DNA from: Acidimicrobiales bacterium
Lineage (GTDB): Bacteria > Actinomycetota > Acidimicrobiia > Acidimicrobiales > SHLQ01
Length of the DNA: 64,000 bases
Reading direction: 5' to 3'
Assembly: GCA_020629635.1 (NCBI GenBank)
Contig: JAHDCX010000003.1
Span: forward strand, 250,056-314,055
The notes below the pieces were generated by a model. It saw nothing but the letters and a program-made list of their open reading frames with translations. It was not told the origin of the DNA and did not search any database. Position 1 is the first letter of the stretch. Every line of letters begins with the position of its first letter. Made by a program: the position numbers and the translations under genes. Below are positions 17,163 to 24,757 of this stretch, one piece after another.

Positions 17163-17223
17163 GATTGGGGTCAAGTCTTTCCAATAGACAACTGTTGTCT
17201 ATTGGAAAGACTTGACCCCAATC
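17163..17223. repeat. 61-bp perfect palindrome downstream of tRNA-Ala
   Basis: Two 30-base arms (17163-17192 and 17194-17223) are exact reverse complements around one T. The arms contain TTGGGGTCAAGTCTTTCC and end in GACAAC. It starts 14 bases after the tRNA. Its size and its GGGGTCA...TGACCCC ends resemble mobile REP/RAYT-type palindromes, but no transposase is nearby. It could also fold as a tRNA transcript-end hairpin, although no T-run follows. Confidence 0.85.
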
Positions 17224-17254
17224 TGTGGGACCCCAATGTGCGGACCAATAAGCG

Positions 17255-17671
17255 TCAGGGGCGGGGGCCGGGGCGGACCATCGGGCGTTCGGGCTCGAGC
17301 ACGGGGCCAAGGGTGACCGCAGGGCGGCCGCTGTCGTCCTGGGGGCGTTCGATCTGCCACACGGCCCACGCGTAGGCGATGAGTGCGAGGTCGATGATCA
17401 GGTGCACCGACCAGAGCAGGCTCCACGCTCGGGCGAGAACCAGGGTGGTGACTGCAGCAAGCGCCAACCCTCCCAAGACCTCTCGCCGACGGCGACGAGC
17501 CATGACGGCGCTCTGAGGCGTCGCGAGCGGCCCCGGAGGGCGTTGGATCGACGACATCTGCGGGATGCCCGAGCCACCGAAGCCGTGTCCGGCCATGAAC
17601 CGATCACGGCCCCAGGCCCACAACCAGCCAGCCCATGCCAGCCCGATCAGCAGTACGACAAGAAAAGTCAC
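17255..17671 (-). CDS. hypothetical membrane protein
   Basis: A 138-residue protein with one N-terminal membrane segment (about 2-20), a cytoplasmic loop with GHGFGGSGIPQMSS and a basic ARRRRRE patch, and two more segments (about 65-82 and 86-107). The C-terminal tail is Pro/Arg-rich. I do not recognise the family. The GTG start at 17671 follows GGTGGAGATCC. It lies between the palindrome and moaC and shares no obvious operon logic with either. Confidence 0.65.
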   Translation of the reverse strand: MTFLVVLLIGLAWAGWLWAWGRDRFMAGHGFGGSGIPQMSSIQRPPGPLATPQSAVMARRRRREVLGGLALAAVTTLVLARAWSLLWSVHLIIDLALIAYAWAVWQIERPQDDSGRPAVTLGPVLEPERPMVRPGPRP

Positions 17672-17733
17672 TGTTGGGGATCTCCACCCGTGTTGCGCCA
17701 GGAACGGTCGACAACGTTACCGGTGGATGTCGA

Positions 17734-18237
17734 TCAGGTGACGGACTCGCGATCCGAACTTCTGTGATACACGCCACTTGCGCCGCCGGTCTTCTCCCAC
17801 AAGGCGATTTCGCTGATCGTCATGGCCTTGTCGAGCGACTTGCACATGTCATAGATCGTGAGCGCGGCGACCGAACACGCCGTCAGCGCTTCCATCTCGA
17901 CGCCGGTGCGTCCGACCGTCTCGACGCTCGCCTCGATGTCGATCCGGTCGTCCCCGATCTCGAAGTTGACCGTGACGGCGCCGATCAGCAGCGGATGGCA
18001 CAGCGGAATGAGATCGCTCGTGCGTTTGGCTGCCTGGATGCCCGCCACGCGGGCCACGCTCAACACATCGCCTTTGGCGATCGCGCCTCGCGCCACGGCA
18101 TCGGCCGTGTCGGGAGTCATCGTCACGACGCCTCTGGCCATCGCCCGACGATGCGTCGGCTCTTTCGGCGTGACGTCGACCATACGAGCCCGGCCGAGTG
18201 GATCGAGGTGCGTGAAGCCCTCGTGCGATGACGTCAT
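17734..18237 (-). CDS. moaC: cyclic pyranopterin monophosphate synthase
   Basis: MoaC converts the MoaA product (3',8-cyclo-GTP) into cyclic pyranopterin monophosphate, the first stable molybdenum-cofactor intermediate. The 167-residue protein keeps the family motifs LIPLCHPL (catalytic His), EMEALTACSVAALTIYDMCKSLDK (catalytic Asp and Lys) and GVEMEA. Length is normal. It starts 3 bases after the moaA stop, so the pair is one transcript. Confidence 0.95.
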   Translation of the reverse strand: MTSSHEGFTHLDPLGRARMVDVTPKEPTHRRAMARGVVTMTPDTADAVARGAIAKGDVLSVARVAGIQAAKRTSDLIPLCHPLLIGAVTVNFEIGDDRIDIEASVETVGRTGVEMEALTACSVAALTIYDMCKSLDKAMTISEIALWEKTGGASGVYHRSSDRESVT

Positions 18238-18240
18238 CGA

Positions 18241-19218
18241 TCAGCCTCCGATTTGGCTCATGTTGCGTTTGGGCCGGATGAAGTGCACATCGTCGATCCC
18301 GTGGCCCGCCCACTTGCGGCCGACCGAGCCCTCGATGATGCGAGCGAGGTCGTCGTCGCTGGCACCGGCACGCATTGCGTCTCGGAGGCTGTCGTCGGTG
18401 ACGGCAAACAGACAGTTCCGGAACGTGCCGTCCGCGGTGAGTCGGATTCGGTCGCAGCTGTCGCAGAACTTCTCGGTCACGGTCGCGATGACCCCGATCT
18501 CACCACCACCGTCGCGGTAGCGATAGCGAGTCGCCGGAGCCGACGTGCGTTGGACGGCGTCGATCGGGAAGCGGGCATCGATCGTGTCGATCACTCGTTG
18601 GAGCGGCACGACCTTGTCGTGGCCCCATTGTTCGTCCGCATCGAGCGGCATGAACTCGATGAACCGGACGATCACGCCCCTGTCTCGACCGAACTCGGCG
18701 AAGTCGAGGATCTCGTCGTCGTTGATCCCGTTCATCAGCACGCAGTTGATCTTGACCGGATCGAACCCGGCCTCCAGCGCTGCATCGATGCCGTCGAGGA
18801 CCCGGTGCAGGTCGTCTCGCCGCGTCAGTTCGATGAAGCGTTCGCGATCGAGCGAGTCGAGGCTGATGTTCAGCCGTTTCAGCCCAGCCTTCTTGAGGTC
18901 CTCGGCCACGAGGCGGAGGGTCGCCCCGTTGGTGGTCATCGCCAAGTCGACGTCGAGCGCGGCGAGTCGGGCGACGAGATCCGGGAGGTTGGCTCGCACC
19001 GTCGGCTCGCCGCCGGTGAGGCGAATGCTGTCGACGTCGTAGCGCTCGACGAGCAGCCGCGCGATGCGTTCGATCTCCTCGAAACGAAGGATCGAATCAC
19101 GGGGCATCCAGGTCATGCCCTCTTCGGGCATGCAGTACTGGCAGCGGAAGTTGCAGCGATCCGTGATCGCGATTCGGAGATCACGATGCACTCGCCCGAA
19201 CGAGTCGACCAGCTCCAT
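18241..19218 (-). CDS. moaA: GTP 3',8-cyclase
   Basis: This radical SAM enzyme begins molybdenum-cofactor synthesis from GTP. The 325-residue protein has the N-terminal 4Fe-4S motif CNFRCQYC, the SAM-binding RLTGGEPTVR, the C-terminal cluster FCDSCDR...NCLF, and the essential C-terminal GG. The ATG at 19216-19218 matches the usual start just before VDSFGRVHRDLRIAITDRC; the open frame extends to 19983 as shadow. moaC follows immediately. moeA is divergent 79 bases away, so the region between 19219 and 19297 should hold both promoters. Confidence 0.95.
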   Translation of the reverse strand: MELVDSFGRVHRDLRIAITDRCNFRCQYCMPEEGMTWMPRDSILRFEEIERIARLLVERYDVDSIRLTGGEPTVRANLPDLVARLAALDVDLAMTTNGATLRLVAEDLKKAGLKRLNISLDSLDRERFIELTRRDDLHRVLDGIDAALEAGFDPVKINCVLMNGINDDEILDFAEFGRDRGVIVRFIEFMPLDADEQWGHDKVVPLQRVIDTIDARFPIDAVQRTSAPATRYRYRDGGGEIGVIATVTEKFCDSCDRIRLTADGTFRNCLFAVTDDSLRDAMRAGASDDDLARIIEGSVGRKWAGHGIDDVHFIRPKRNMSQIGG

Positions 19219-19297
19219 GGCACAAGGGTATGGGGCCAACGCACGTTCGGGCCACCGGAGCCCGCCCCAATCAAGAGCGACCTCGTAGCCTGCGTGC

Positions 19298-20506
19298 ATG
19301 ATCCCTCTCGAGGACGCCCGAACCCATGTGCTCGACCGGTGCGTAGCGCTTGCGACCGAGACGATCGCCATCGACGACGCGCTCGGCCTCGTTCTGGTCG
19401 AACCCGTCCGCTCGACCGGACCGATCCCCCCGTTCGACAACACCGCAATGGACGGCTTTGCGCTCCGGGCGGCAGACGTCGAGACTGCTCCCGTCGCCCT
19501 CGACGTCGTCGGGACGATCGCTGCGGGGGCTCGCCCCGATGTCGAGGTCGGCGAAGGCCAGGCGGTGAGGATCATGACCGGCGCTCCCGTGCCACCGGGC
19601 GCCGATGCGATCGTCATGGTCGAGTTGACAGACTTCGACGAAGCGGCGGCGACGGTTCGGGTGGCCGAATCCGTGCCGGTCGGAAACCACATTCGCCCGG
19701 CCGGCGACGATCTGTCGCCAGACGCGATCGTGTTCGAGGCCGGAACCGAACTCTCACCAGCGCACCTCGGTGTGTGCACGTCGGTCGGGGCGTACGAGGT
19801 CGTGGCTCGCCGTCGTCCCCGAGTCGGCGTGATCTCGACCGGAGACGAACTCGTCGACGGCCCCGGCCCGCTCGAGATCGGCCAGATCCGTGACAGCAAC
19901 CGCCACACCCTCCTCGCCCTCGTCTCATCGATGGGCGCGACCGGCGTGGACCTCGGCGTGGTGCCCGACGACGAGGAGGCCATCCGGGCAGCGATGCTGG
20001 ATGCGGCAGCCGAATGCGACGCCGTCGTGACGAGCGGCGGGGTCTCGATGGGCGACTTCGACTACGTGAAGAAGGTGCTCGACGAGATCGCCGACATGCG
20101 GTGGATGCAGGTCGCAATCAAGCCGGCCAAACCACTCGCCTTCGGCACGATCGGAACGACTCCGGTGTTCGGTCTGCCGGGGAACCCCGTGTCGTCAATG
20201 GTCTCGTTCGAGCTGTTCGCCAAGCCGGGCATCCGCGCACTGATGGGCCACGAGTCACCGATCCTCGCTCCATTGGTTGGGCGGGCGGCCGTGGAGCTGG
20301 GCCGCCGACCCGACGGCAAGACCCACTTCGCCCGGGTCGAGGCTCAGCCAGGCGAGGACGGCGTGTTCGAGGCGCGTTTCAGCGGCGGACAGGGTTCACA
20401 TCAGTTGTCGGCCATGGCCAACGGCAACGCGCTGGCGATCGTTCCGGACGGCGACGGCATCAGCGCCGGCGAACCGGTCGAGCTCATTCTCCGCGATTGG
20501 CCATGA
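19298..20506 (+). CDS. moeA: molybdopterin molybdotransferase
   Basis: MoeA inserts molybdate into adenylylated molybdopterin. The 402-residue protein carries the diagnostic DNTAMDGFAL, RIMTGAPVPPGADAIV, STGDEL, TSGGVSMGDFDYV and GLPGNPVSSMVSFELF motifs, and a C-terminal domain IV (GKTHFARVEA onward). It is divergent from moaA-moaC, so three cofactor genes cluster here. Its last 23 bases overlap the convergent galU gene. A ModF-like ATPase lies 21 kb away, and no molybdoenzyme is in the window. Confidence 0.95.
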   Translation: MIPLEDARTHVLDRCVALATETIAIDDALGLVLVEPVRSTGPIPPFDNTAMDGFALRAADVETAPVALDVVGTIAAGARPDVEVGEGQAVRIMTGAPVPPGADAIVMVELTDFDEAAATVRVAESVPVGNHIRPAGDDLSPDAIVFEAGTELSPAHLGVCTSVGAYEVVARRRPRVGVISTGDELVDGPGPLEIGQIRDSNRHTLLALVSSMGATGVDLGVVPDDEEAIRAAMLDAAAECDAVVTSGGVSMGDFDYVKKVLDEIADMRWMQVAIKPAKPLAFGTIGTTPVFGLPGNPVSSMVSFELFAKPGIRALMGHESPILAPLVGRAAVELGRRPDGKTHFARVEAQPGEDGVFEARFSGGQGSHQLSAMANGNALAIVPDGDGISAGEPVELILRDWP

Positions 20507-21365
20507 TCTCGACGAGCATCGCCTCGAACGCTTCGCCGAGTTCGGGGTGGTCGAGACCGAGCTCGACTTGGGCTCGGAGAAAGTCGAGCTTTTGCCCGGC
20601 GTCCCAGCTGCCTCGGTTGTCGACGACGCCGTAGAGGCCCGAGGTGGTCGCGATCTTTGCCATCGCGTCGGTCAGCTGGATCTCGTTGCCGACACCGGGC
20701 TCGGTCGCGTGGATGTGTTCGAAGATCTCGGCGCTGAAGAGGTAGCGGCCCATGACGGCCAGGTTCGACGGCGCGTCTTCGGGCGCGGGCTTCTCGACGA
20801 TGTGAGGGATCTTGATGACCCCGTCGCCGACGGGTTCGGCCGCGGCGCAGCCGTACGACGACACCTCCTCCATCGGCACCTCGCGGAGCGCAACGACGGA
20901 GGCGTCGTGTGCCTCGTAGGTCTCGATCATCTGTCGAACGGTGGCACCGCGGCCACACATGATCTCGTCGGGCAACAGCACGACGAAGGGTTCTTTGCCG
21001 ACGTGGTACTCGGCCTGGAGGACGGCGTGTCCGAGACCGAGGGGCTCCCCTTGGCGCGTGAAGTGGAACTTCGCCATCTCCGTGATCGAGATGATCTCCT
21101 TGAGCGGGTCGGTCTTGCCCTTGCGTTCGAGCAGTGTCTCGAGCTCGAAGTTGCGGTCGAAGTGGTCTTCAAGCGCCTTCTTGGCGGTGCCGGTGATGAT
21201 CAGGATGTCTTCGATCCCGGCCTCGACGGCCTCCTCGACCACGTACTGGATCGCCGGCTTGTCGACGATCGTCAGCATTTCCTTGGGCTGGGCCTTGGTC
21301 GCGGGAAGGAATCGGGTTCCGAGTCCTGCGGCGGGGATGACGGCCTTGCGGACGGGTGCGCTCAT
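20484..21365 (-). CDS. galU: UTP-glucose-1-phosphate uridylyltransferase
   Basis: GalU makes UDP-glucose from UTP and glucose-1-phosphate. The 293-residue protein shows the nucleotidyltransferase start KAVIPAAGLGTRFLPATKAQPKEML, then QPLGLGHAVL-like GEPLGLGHAVLQA, the metal site LLPDEI, and IVEKP. Length is typical for bacterial GalU. The ATG at 21363-21365 gives the canonical N-terminus. GlgP in this window would supply glucose-1-phosphate (inference). Confidence 0.94.
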   Translation of the reverse strand: MSAPVRKAVIPAAGLGTRFLPATKAQPKEMLTIVDKPAIQYVVEEAVEAGIEDILIITGTAKKALEDHFDRNFELETLLERKGKTDPLKEIISITEMAKFHFTRQGEPLGLGHAVLQAEYHVGKEPFVVLLPDEIMCGRGATVRQMIETYEAHDASVVALREVPMEEVSSYGCAAAEPVGDGVIKIPHIVEKPAPEDAPSNLAVMGRYLFSAEIFEHIHATEPGVGNEIQLTDAMAKIATTSGLYGVVDNRGSWDAGQKLDFLRAQVELGLDHPELGEAFEAMLVEIMANRGE

Positions 21366-21466
21366 GAAGCTCTCCAGTGAGTGTCGAAGCGGATGGCTCT
21401 GGAAGGTGGATCGGCCGGATGAGCCGTTTCTGAAGAACCTGTCCGCGGATTTGCCGACGATGGCGC

Positions 21467-22060
21467 TTAGCGGACCTTGAGCTCTTCGCCCGACAGCAGT
21501 CGGCCAATGTTGGCCCGGTGCCGAACGATCACCATCCCCGCAACGGCGATCGAGGCGAGGAGCTCGGCATCGGTCTCGCGGAACCAGGCGACTCCGATTG
21601 GTAGGAGCGCCGCCATCGTGAGCGATCCGACCGATGCGCGTTTGGTGACCTTCACGACGGCGGCAAAGACGAGGACCAACCCGATCCCGAGGAGCGGGAA
21701 GAGGGGCAGCGAGCCGCCGCCTGCCGTCGCAACGCCCTTTCCGCCATTGAGGAAGCGGCCCAGCGGCAGGATGTGGCCGAAAGTGGCGCAGGCCCAGGCA
21801 AGTGCCGCCCACTCGCGGCCGAGCGTGAGGGCGATCGCCACGGGTACGAGTCCCTTGGCGACGTCGACGACGACGGTCACGAGCCCGTAGGCGGCTCCCG
21901 ACGTTCGGTACACGTTGGACGCCCCCGGGTTCCCGGAGCCCTCCTTGGAGTGATCGTGGCCGGACAGGCGGCCGACGATGCTGGCGGTGGGGAACGATCC
22001 GCAGAGGTACGCGGCGACCGCCACGATCACCACGAGGAGCACGTCGGACACGGCGCTCAT
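21467..22060 (-). CDS. plsY: glycerol-3-phosphate acyltransferase PlsY
   Basis: PlsY transfers an acyl group from acyl-phosphate to glycerol-3-phosphate, the first step of phospholipid synthesis. The 197-residue integral membrane protein has the three loop motifs: CGSFPTA, GSGNPGASNVYR and GHILPLGRFLNGGKGVATAGG. Length is normal. It is divergent from the FmdB-type gene by 48 bases and lies upstream of galU by 101 bases in the same direction. It belongs with the acyl-phosphate pathway (PlsX), whose gene is not here. Confidence 0.93.
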   Translation of the reverse strand: MSAVSDVLLVVIVAVAAYLCGSFPTASIVGRLSGHDHSKEGSGNPGASNVYRTSGAAYGLVTVVVDVAKGLVPVAIALTLGREWAALAWACATFGHILPLGRFLNGGKGVATAGGGSLPLFPLLGIGLVLVFAAVVKVTKRASVGSLTMAALLPIGVAWFRETDAELLASIAVAGMVIVRHRANIGRLLSGEELKVR

Positions 22061-22108
22061 CGTAGACGCCTCTACACTGGCCAGCGCTTTCCGGAGGTTC
22101 GTGGACGA

Positions 22109-22435
22109 ATGCCGACGTATCAGTACCGCTGCAAGCAGTGCGGCGCAGAATTCGAGAAGTTCCAGTCGTTCAGTGACGACTCGACCCCGAAGTGCCCGAG
22201 CTGTGGCACGCGCTCGAAGAAGAACATCACGAAGGTGTTCGGGGCCGTGGGCATCAGCTTCAAGGGTTCGGGCTTCTACAAGAACGACTCCGGCGGGTCG
22301 AAGTCGTCCAGCTCGAGTTCTTCGTCGTCGTCATCGTCGAGCGATTCGGGGTCGAAGAGCGACTCGTCGTCGTCCTCGTCATCGTCGTCGAAGAGTGACT
22401 CGTCGTCATCATCGTCATCGTCGTCTTCGGACTGA
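22109..22435 (+). CDS. FmdB-family zinc ribbon protein with long serine tail
   Basis: A 108-residue protein. The first 55 residues are the FmdB/CxxC_CXXC_SSSS regulatory domain: MPTYQYRCKQCGAEFE, with a zinc ribbon from Cys 8, 11, 29 and 32 (CPSCG), and KVFGAVGISFKGSGFYKND. The rest is a disordered run made almost only of Ser broken by Asp, Lys and Gly. The serine-tailed form is common in actinobacteria. The ATG at 22109 follows CCGGAGGTTC. Its role (possibly regulatory) is not established. Confidence 0.88.
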   Translation: MPTYQYRCKQCGAEFEKFQSFSDDSTPKCPSCGTRSKKNITKVFGAVGISFKGSGFYKNDSGGSKSSSSSSSSSSSSSDSGSKSDSSSSSSSSSKSDSSSSSSSSSSD

Positions 22436-22444
22436 CCTCTGCGT

Positions 22445-23083
22445 TCAGCGACCGGCCAAGCCGACATGGCCGGCCACCAGTCCGATCGCAATCGCTTCGG
22501 CGTGATCCGGTGATACGGCCAGGGTGATCGCATCGTCGTCGATGGCGACGATCGTTGCGGGCGGGTCGAGGACGCTGCTCGTTGGATCGAGGCCCCACGG
22601 GTCGTCGATCACGATCACGTCGGCAAGGTCGCCGATCGCAAGGCCGAGCATCGTGTCATCACGAGGCACGCCGATCATGCGTTGATCGGCGTTGTCGGAT
22701 GTCGTGTCGCCGAGATCACGTTCGGTCAGGACGTCACCGGGTCGTAGAGGTCGACGAACGACCCCGACGTCCGACGGCAGAACCTCGAGCGCGTCCGCCG
22801 GTGCCAGGGTGGTCGGCCAGGCAACAAGGCGAGTGCGGACGTCGCCGAACGGCTCACCGGGCTCGTGCGCGCTGTCGACGACCACGACATTGATCGTCGT
22901 CTCCCAGGCCGCCGCAGCGTTTCGGTGATGGACGCGGGCGCCGTTCCAGGAGAGGGTCATGACGCAGATGATCCCGACGACACACAGCCGTCGAAGCCGC
23001 CGGTGGCGGCCGAGGATCGCGCGTAGGCGCGCCCATCGCAGCCGGATTGGGAATGGCAGGGTGCGCCACAGTCGGAGATCCAT
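22445..23083 (-). CDS. SAF-domain membrane-anchored protein (CpaB/FlgA-like)
   Basis: A 212-residue protein: a very basic cytoplasmic N-terminus (residues 1-32), one membrane segment (about 34-46), then a SAF domain. SAF features are VVVVDSAHEPGEPF, VRRPLRPGDVLTERDLG, MIGVPRDD and AIGDLADVIVIDD. This layout occurs in CpaB-type pilus-assembly proteins and in stand-alone actinobacterial SAF proteins. No pilus genes are adjacent, so the role is open. It ends 9 bases from the convergent FmdB gene. Confidence 0.8.
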   Translation of the reverse strand: MDLRLWRTLPFPIRLRWARLRAILGRHRRLRRLCVVGIICVMTLSWNGARVHHRNAAAAWETTINVVVVDSAHEPGEPFGDVRTRLVAWPTTLAPADALEVLPSDVGVVRRPLRPGDVLTERDLGDTTSDNADQRMIGVPRDDTMLGLAIGDLADVIVIDDPWGLDPTSSVLDPPATIVAIDDDAITLAVSPDHAEAIAIGLVAGHVGLAGR

Positions 23084-23185
23084 CGTGATCAGTCCGTTCA
23101 GATTCTCGGATCACGGGGGAAGTGACTGGCGCAATCGGCCTGTGACCAGAGTAGGGCGGAGCGGTGGACGACGCCCACGTCGACG

Positions 23186-23488
23186 TCAGGTCAACGCCCG
23201 CAACCCTGCCGTGACGACCGCAGCGATGACGGCGACGAGCCAGAATGGCGCGCCCTTCCGCGCCGCGAGTCCACCCGCAACCACACCAACGATCCGCGCG
23301 TCGATCACGAGGTTGCTGCCGGTGCTGACCGTCTGAGAGACGACAAGCGCGCTCAGCAGTGCAGGAGGCAGCAACATGCCGAGCGCACGACCCCACCCGT
23401 CGGCGACGAGACGCCCAAGACCGAACATGCCCGCCGCCTTGAAGGCGAACGAGCCAAGCCCGATCCCGAGGATGGCGAACCAGCTCAT
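23186..23488 (-). CDS. azlD: AzlD-family branched-chain amino acid exporter subunit
   Basis: A 100-residue, four-helix membrane protein (SWFAILGIGLGSFAFKAAG start, PPALLSALVVSQT, IVGVVAGGLAARKGAPFWLV). This is the small partner in AzlCD two-component exporters of branched-chain amino acids and analogues. The ATG at 23486-23488 overlaps the azlC stop by 4 bases (ATGA), which also fixes the start. Confidence 0.88.
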   Translation of the reverse strand: MSWFAILGIGLGSFAFKAAGMFGLGRLVADGWGRALGMLLPPALLSALVVSQTVSTGSNLVIDARIVGVVAGGLAARKGAPFWLVAVIAAVVTAGLRALT

Positions 23489-24177
23489 GATGCGTCGTCT
23501 TCTGGGGTCGAGAGTTCGTCGAGCGGTCCGGCCACCACGAGCGCGATCACGGCGCCGATCGACGCGAGGATGATCGGCACGCCGGGTCGCGTCAACGGAA
23601 TGGTCACGAGGGCGATCGCTCCCCCCGCCGCAGCAGCGAGCAACCCGGGCCGTTGTTTGAGCGCCGGCACCATGAGCGCGATGAACCCCGCCGGGAAGGC
23701 CGCGTCGATCCCCCATCGTTCGGGGTCGCCGATGACGTCGCCAGCCAAGGCACCGAGGAGCGTCCCGAGATTCCAGAAGACGAACACCCCGAGACCCGCG
23801 GCCCAGAAGGCACCCTCTCGCTTTGCCGGGTCGGTCTGCGCCATCGCCATGCCCGTCGACTCGTCGATCGTGACATGCGCAGCCACGATCCGCTTCGGGA
23901 GCGAGCCCCGGATGAGGCGACTCATCGTGATCCCGTAGAACCCGTTTCGGGCGGCGAGGAGGAGCGCCGTCGACACCGCGGTTCCGGCGGAGCCTCCGGC
24001 AGCGATCACGCCGACCGCGGCGAACTGGGAGGCGCCCGTGAAGATCAGCAACGACATGACGCTGGTCTGAGCGACGCTCAACCCGTTGGTCGTGGCGAGC
24101 ACGCCAAAGCCGACCGCGAACACCCCGGTGGCGAATCCGACCACGATCCCGTCGCGAATGTGAGCAGGCACGCCCAC
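23485..24177 (-). CDS. azlC: AzlC-family branched-chain amino acid exporter subunit
   Basis: A 230-residue membrane protein. It has the family features VVGFATGVFAVGFGVLA, LLIFTGASQFAAVGVIAAGGS, LLLAARNGFYGITMSRLI, AHVTIDESTGMA and KREGAFWAAGLGVFVFWNLGT. It pairs with AzlD to export branched-chain amino acids. The start is uncertain: I chose GTG at 24177 from the usual N-terminus, but there is no clear ribosome site, and the open frame continues to 24288. Confidence 0.87.
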   Translation of the reverse strand: MGVPAHIRDGIVVGFATGVFAVGFGVLATTNGLSVAQTSVMSLLIFTGASQFAAVGVIAAGGSAGTAVSTALLLAARNGFYGITMSRLIRGSLPKRIVAAHVTIDESTGMAMAQTDPAKREGAFWAAGLGVFVFWNLGTLLGALAGDVIGDPERWGIDAAFPAGFIALMVPALKQRPGLLAAAAGGAIALVTIPLTRPGVPIILASIGAVIALVVAGPLDELSTPEDDAS

Positions 24178-24208
24178 AGCATGCCGTCGGTCCGGTTGTG
24201 AACCGAAC

Positions 24209-24442
24209 CTACGGGTACGCCGGGACGTCCCGGAGAGCCGTGCCTTCGCCACAAAAGGGACAGCGCGCTTCGATCTGGCCGACCCCACCGGTCACCAGGA
24301 AGTCGCTCCGACACGCTGCACACACGGGGACGTCACAGCATTCGAAACGCATCCCTGCGCACGGTCCCTCCTGGCAAAGACGGCACGGCTCGTGCACGCG
24401 TGCGATCGCCCAACGGATCCGACCGGGCAGCGGGATCTTCAC
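24209..24442 (-). CDS. Cys-rich zinc-ribbon mini-protein
   Basis: A 77-residue protein with nine cysteines, at 20, 23, 28, 35, 36, 41, 44, 61 and 64: CRLCQEGPC, CCDVPVCAAC and CPFC. The pairs suggest two zinc sites. It is not a family I recognise. The GTG at 24440-24442 overlaps the stop of the Dabb gene by 4 bases (GTGA), which argues strongly that it is a real, coupled gene and fixes its start. As the last gene of the locus it could be regulatory or a metal-binding accessory. Confidence 0.65.
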   Translation of the reverse strand: MKIPLPGRIRWAIARVHEPCRLCQEGPCAGMRFECCDVPVCAACRSDFLVTGGVGQIEARCPFCGEGTALRDVPAYP

Positions 24443-24747
24443 GTGACGATGTCGAAGACGATGATTCCACGATGGCCACCGACACAGTTGGCGACGAGCC
24501 ACTGCCCGAATTCCACGTGTCGGGCGTTGGCGTCGTAGGCAAGCATTGCGTCGCGATCCGTAAAGGTTGCCACGAACCCATCGGAATACGCCTCGCTCTT
24601 TGATTCGAAGTCGGCATTTGGCCCCGCGATGTAGCTCAACATTCCGGGCACCTCATCGACGATCGATGCGAAGCCCAAGAGCTTCTCGTCGCGCTCGCTG
24701 CGGCCACAGGTCGGATCGAAGTTGAGAAAGACGCAATGGTGGATCAC
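24439..24747 (-). CDS. Dabb-family (stress-responsive alpha/beta-barrel) protein
   Basis: A 102-residue ferredoxin-like dimeric barrel domain: IHHCVFLNFDP start, LLGFASIVDEVPGMLSYIAGPNADFES, YSDGFVATFTDRDAMLAYDANARHVEF and an IIVFDIV end. Dabb proteins are often small enzymes or binding proteins found beside sugar and aromatic catabolism genes. It sits 10 bases after the GMC oxidoreductase stop and is coupled to the mini-protein. A specific reaction cannot be assigned. Confidence 0.85.
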   Translation of the reverse strand: MIHHCVFLNFDPTCGRSERDEKLLGFASIVDEVPGMLSYIAGPNADFESKSEAYSDGFVATFTDRDAMLAYDANARHVEFGQWLVANCVGGHRGIIVFDIVT

Positions 24748-24757
24748 GTGCGCTGCC

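Noticed and set aside
17077..17223. tRNA-Ala plus palindrome as an integration (att) site
   Set aside because: No integrase, no repeated tRNA 3' end and no island-like gene content were found nearby.
22260..22598. Asp-rich frame on the minus strand over the serine tail
   Set aside because: It is the reverse complement of the Ser-coding tract (TCG/TCC runs read as CGA/GGA/GAC); the zinc-ribbon gene on the other strand explains it.
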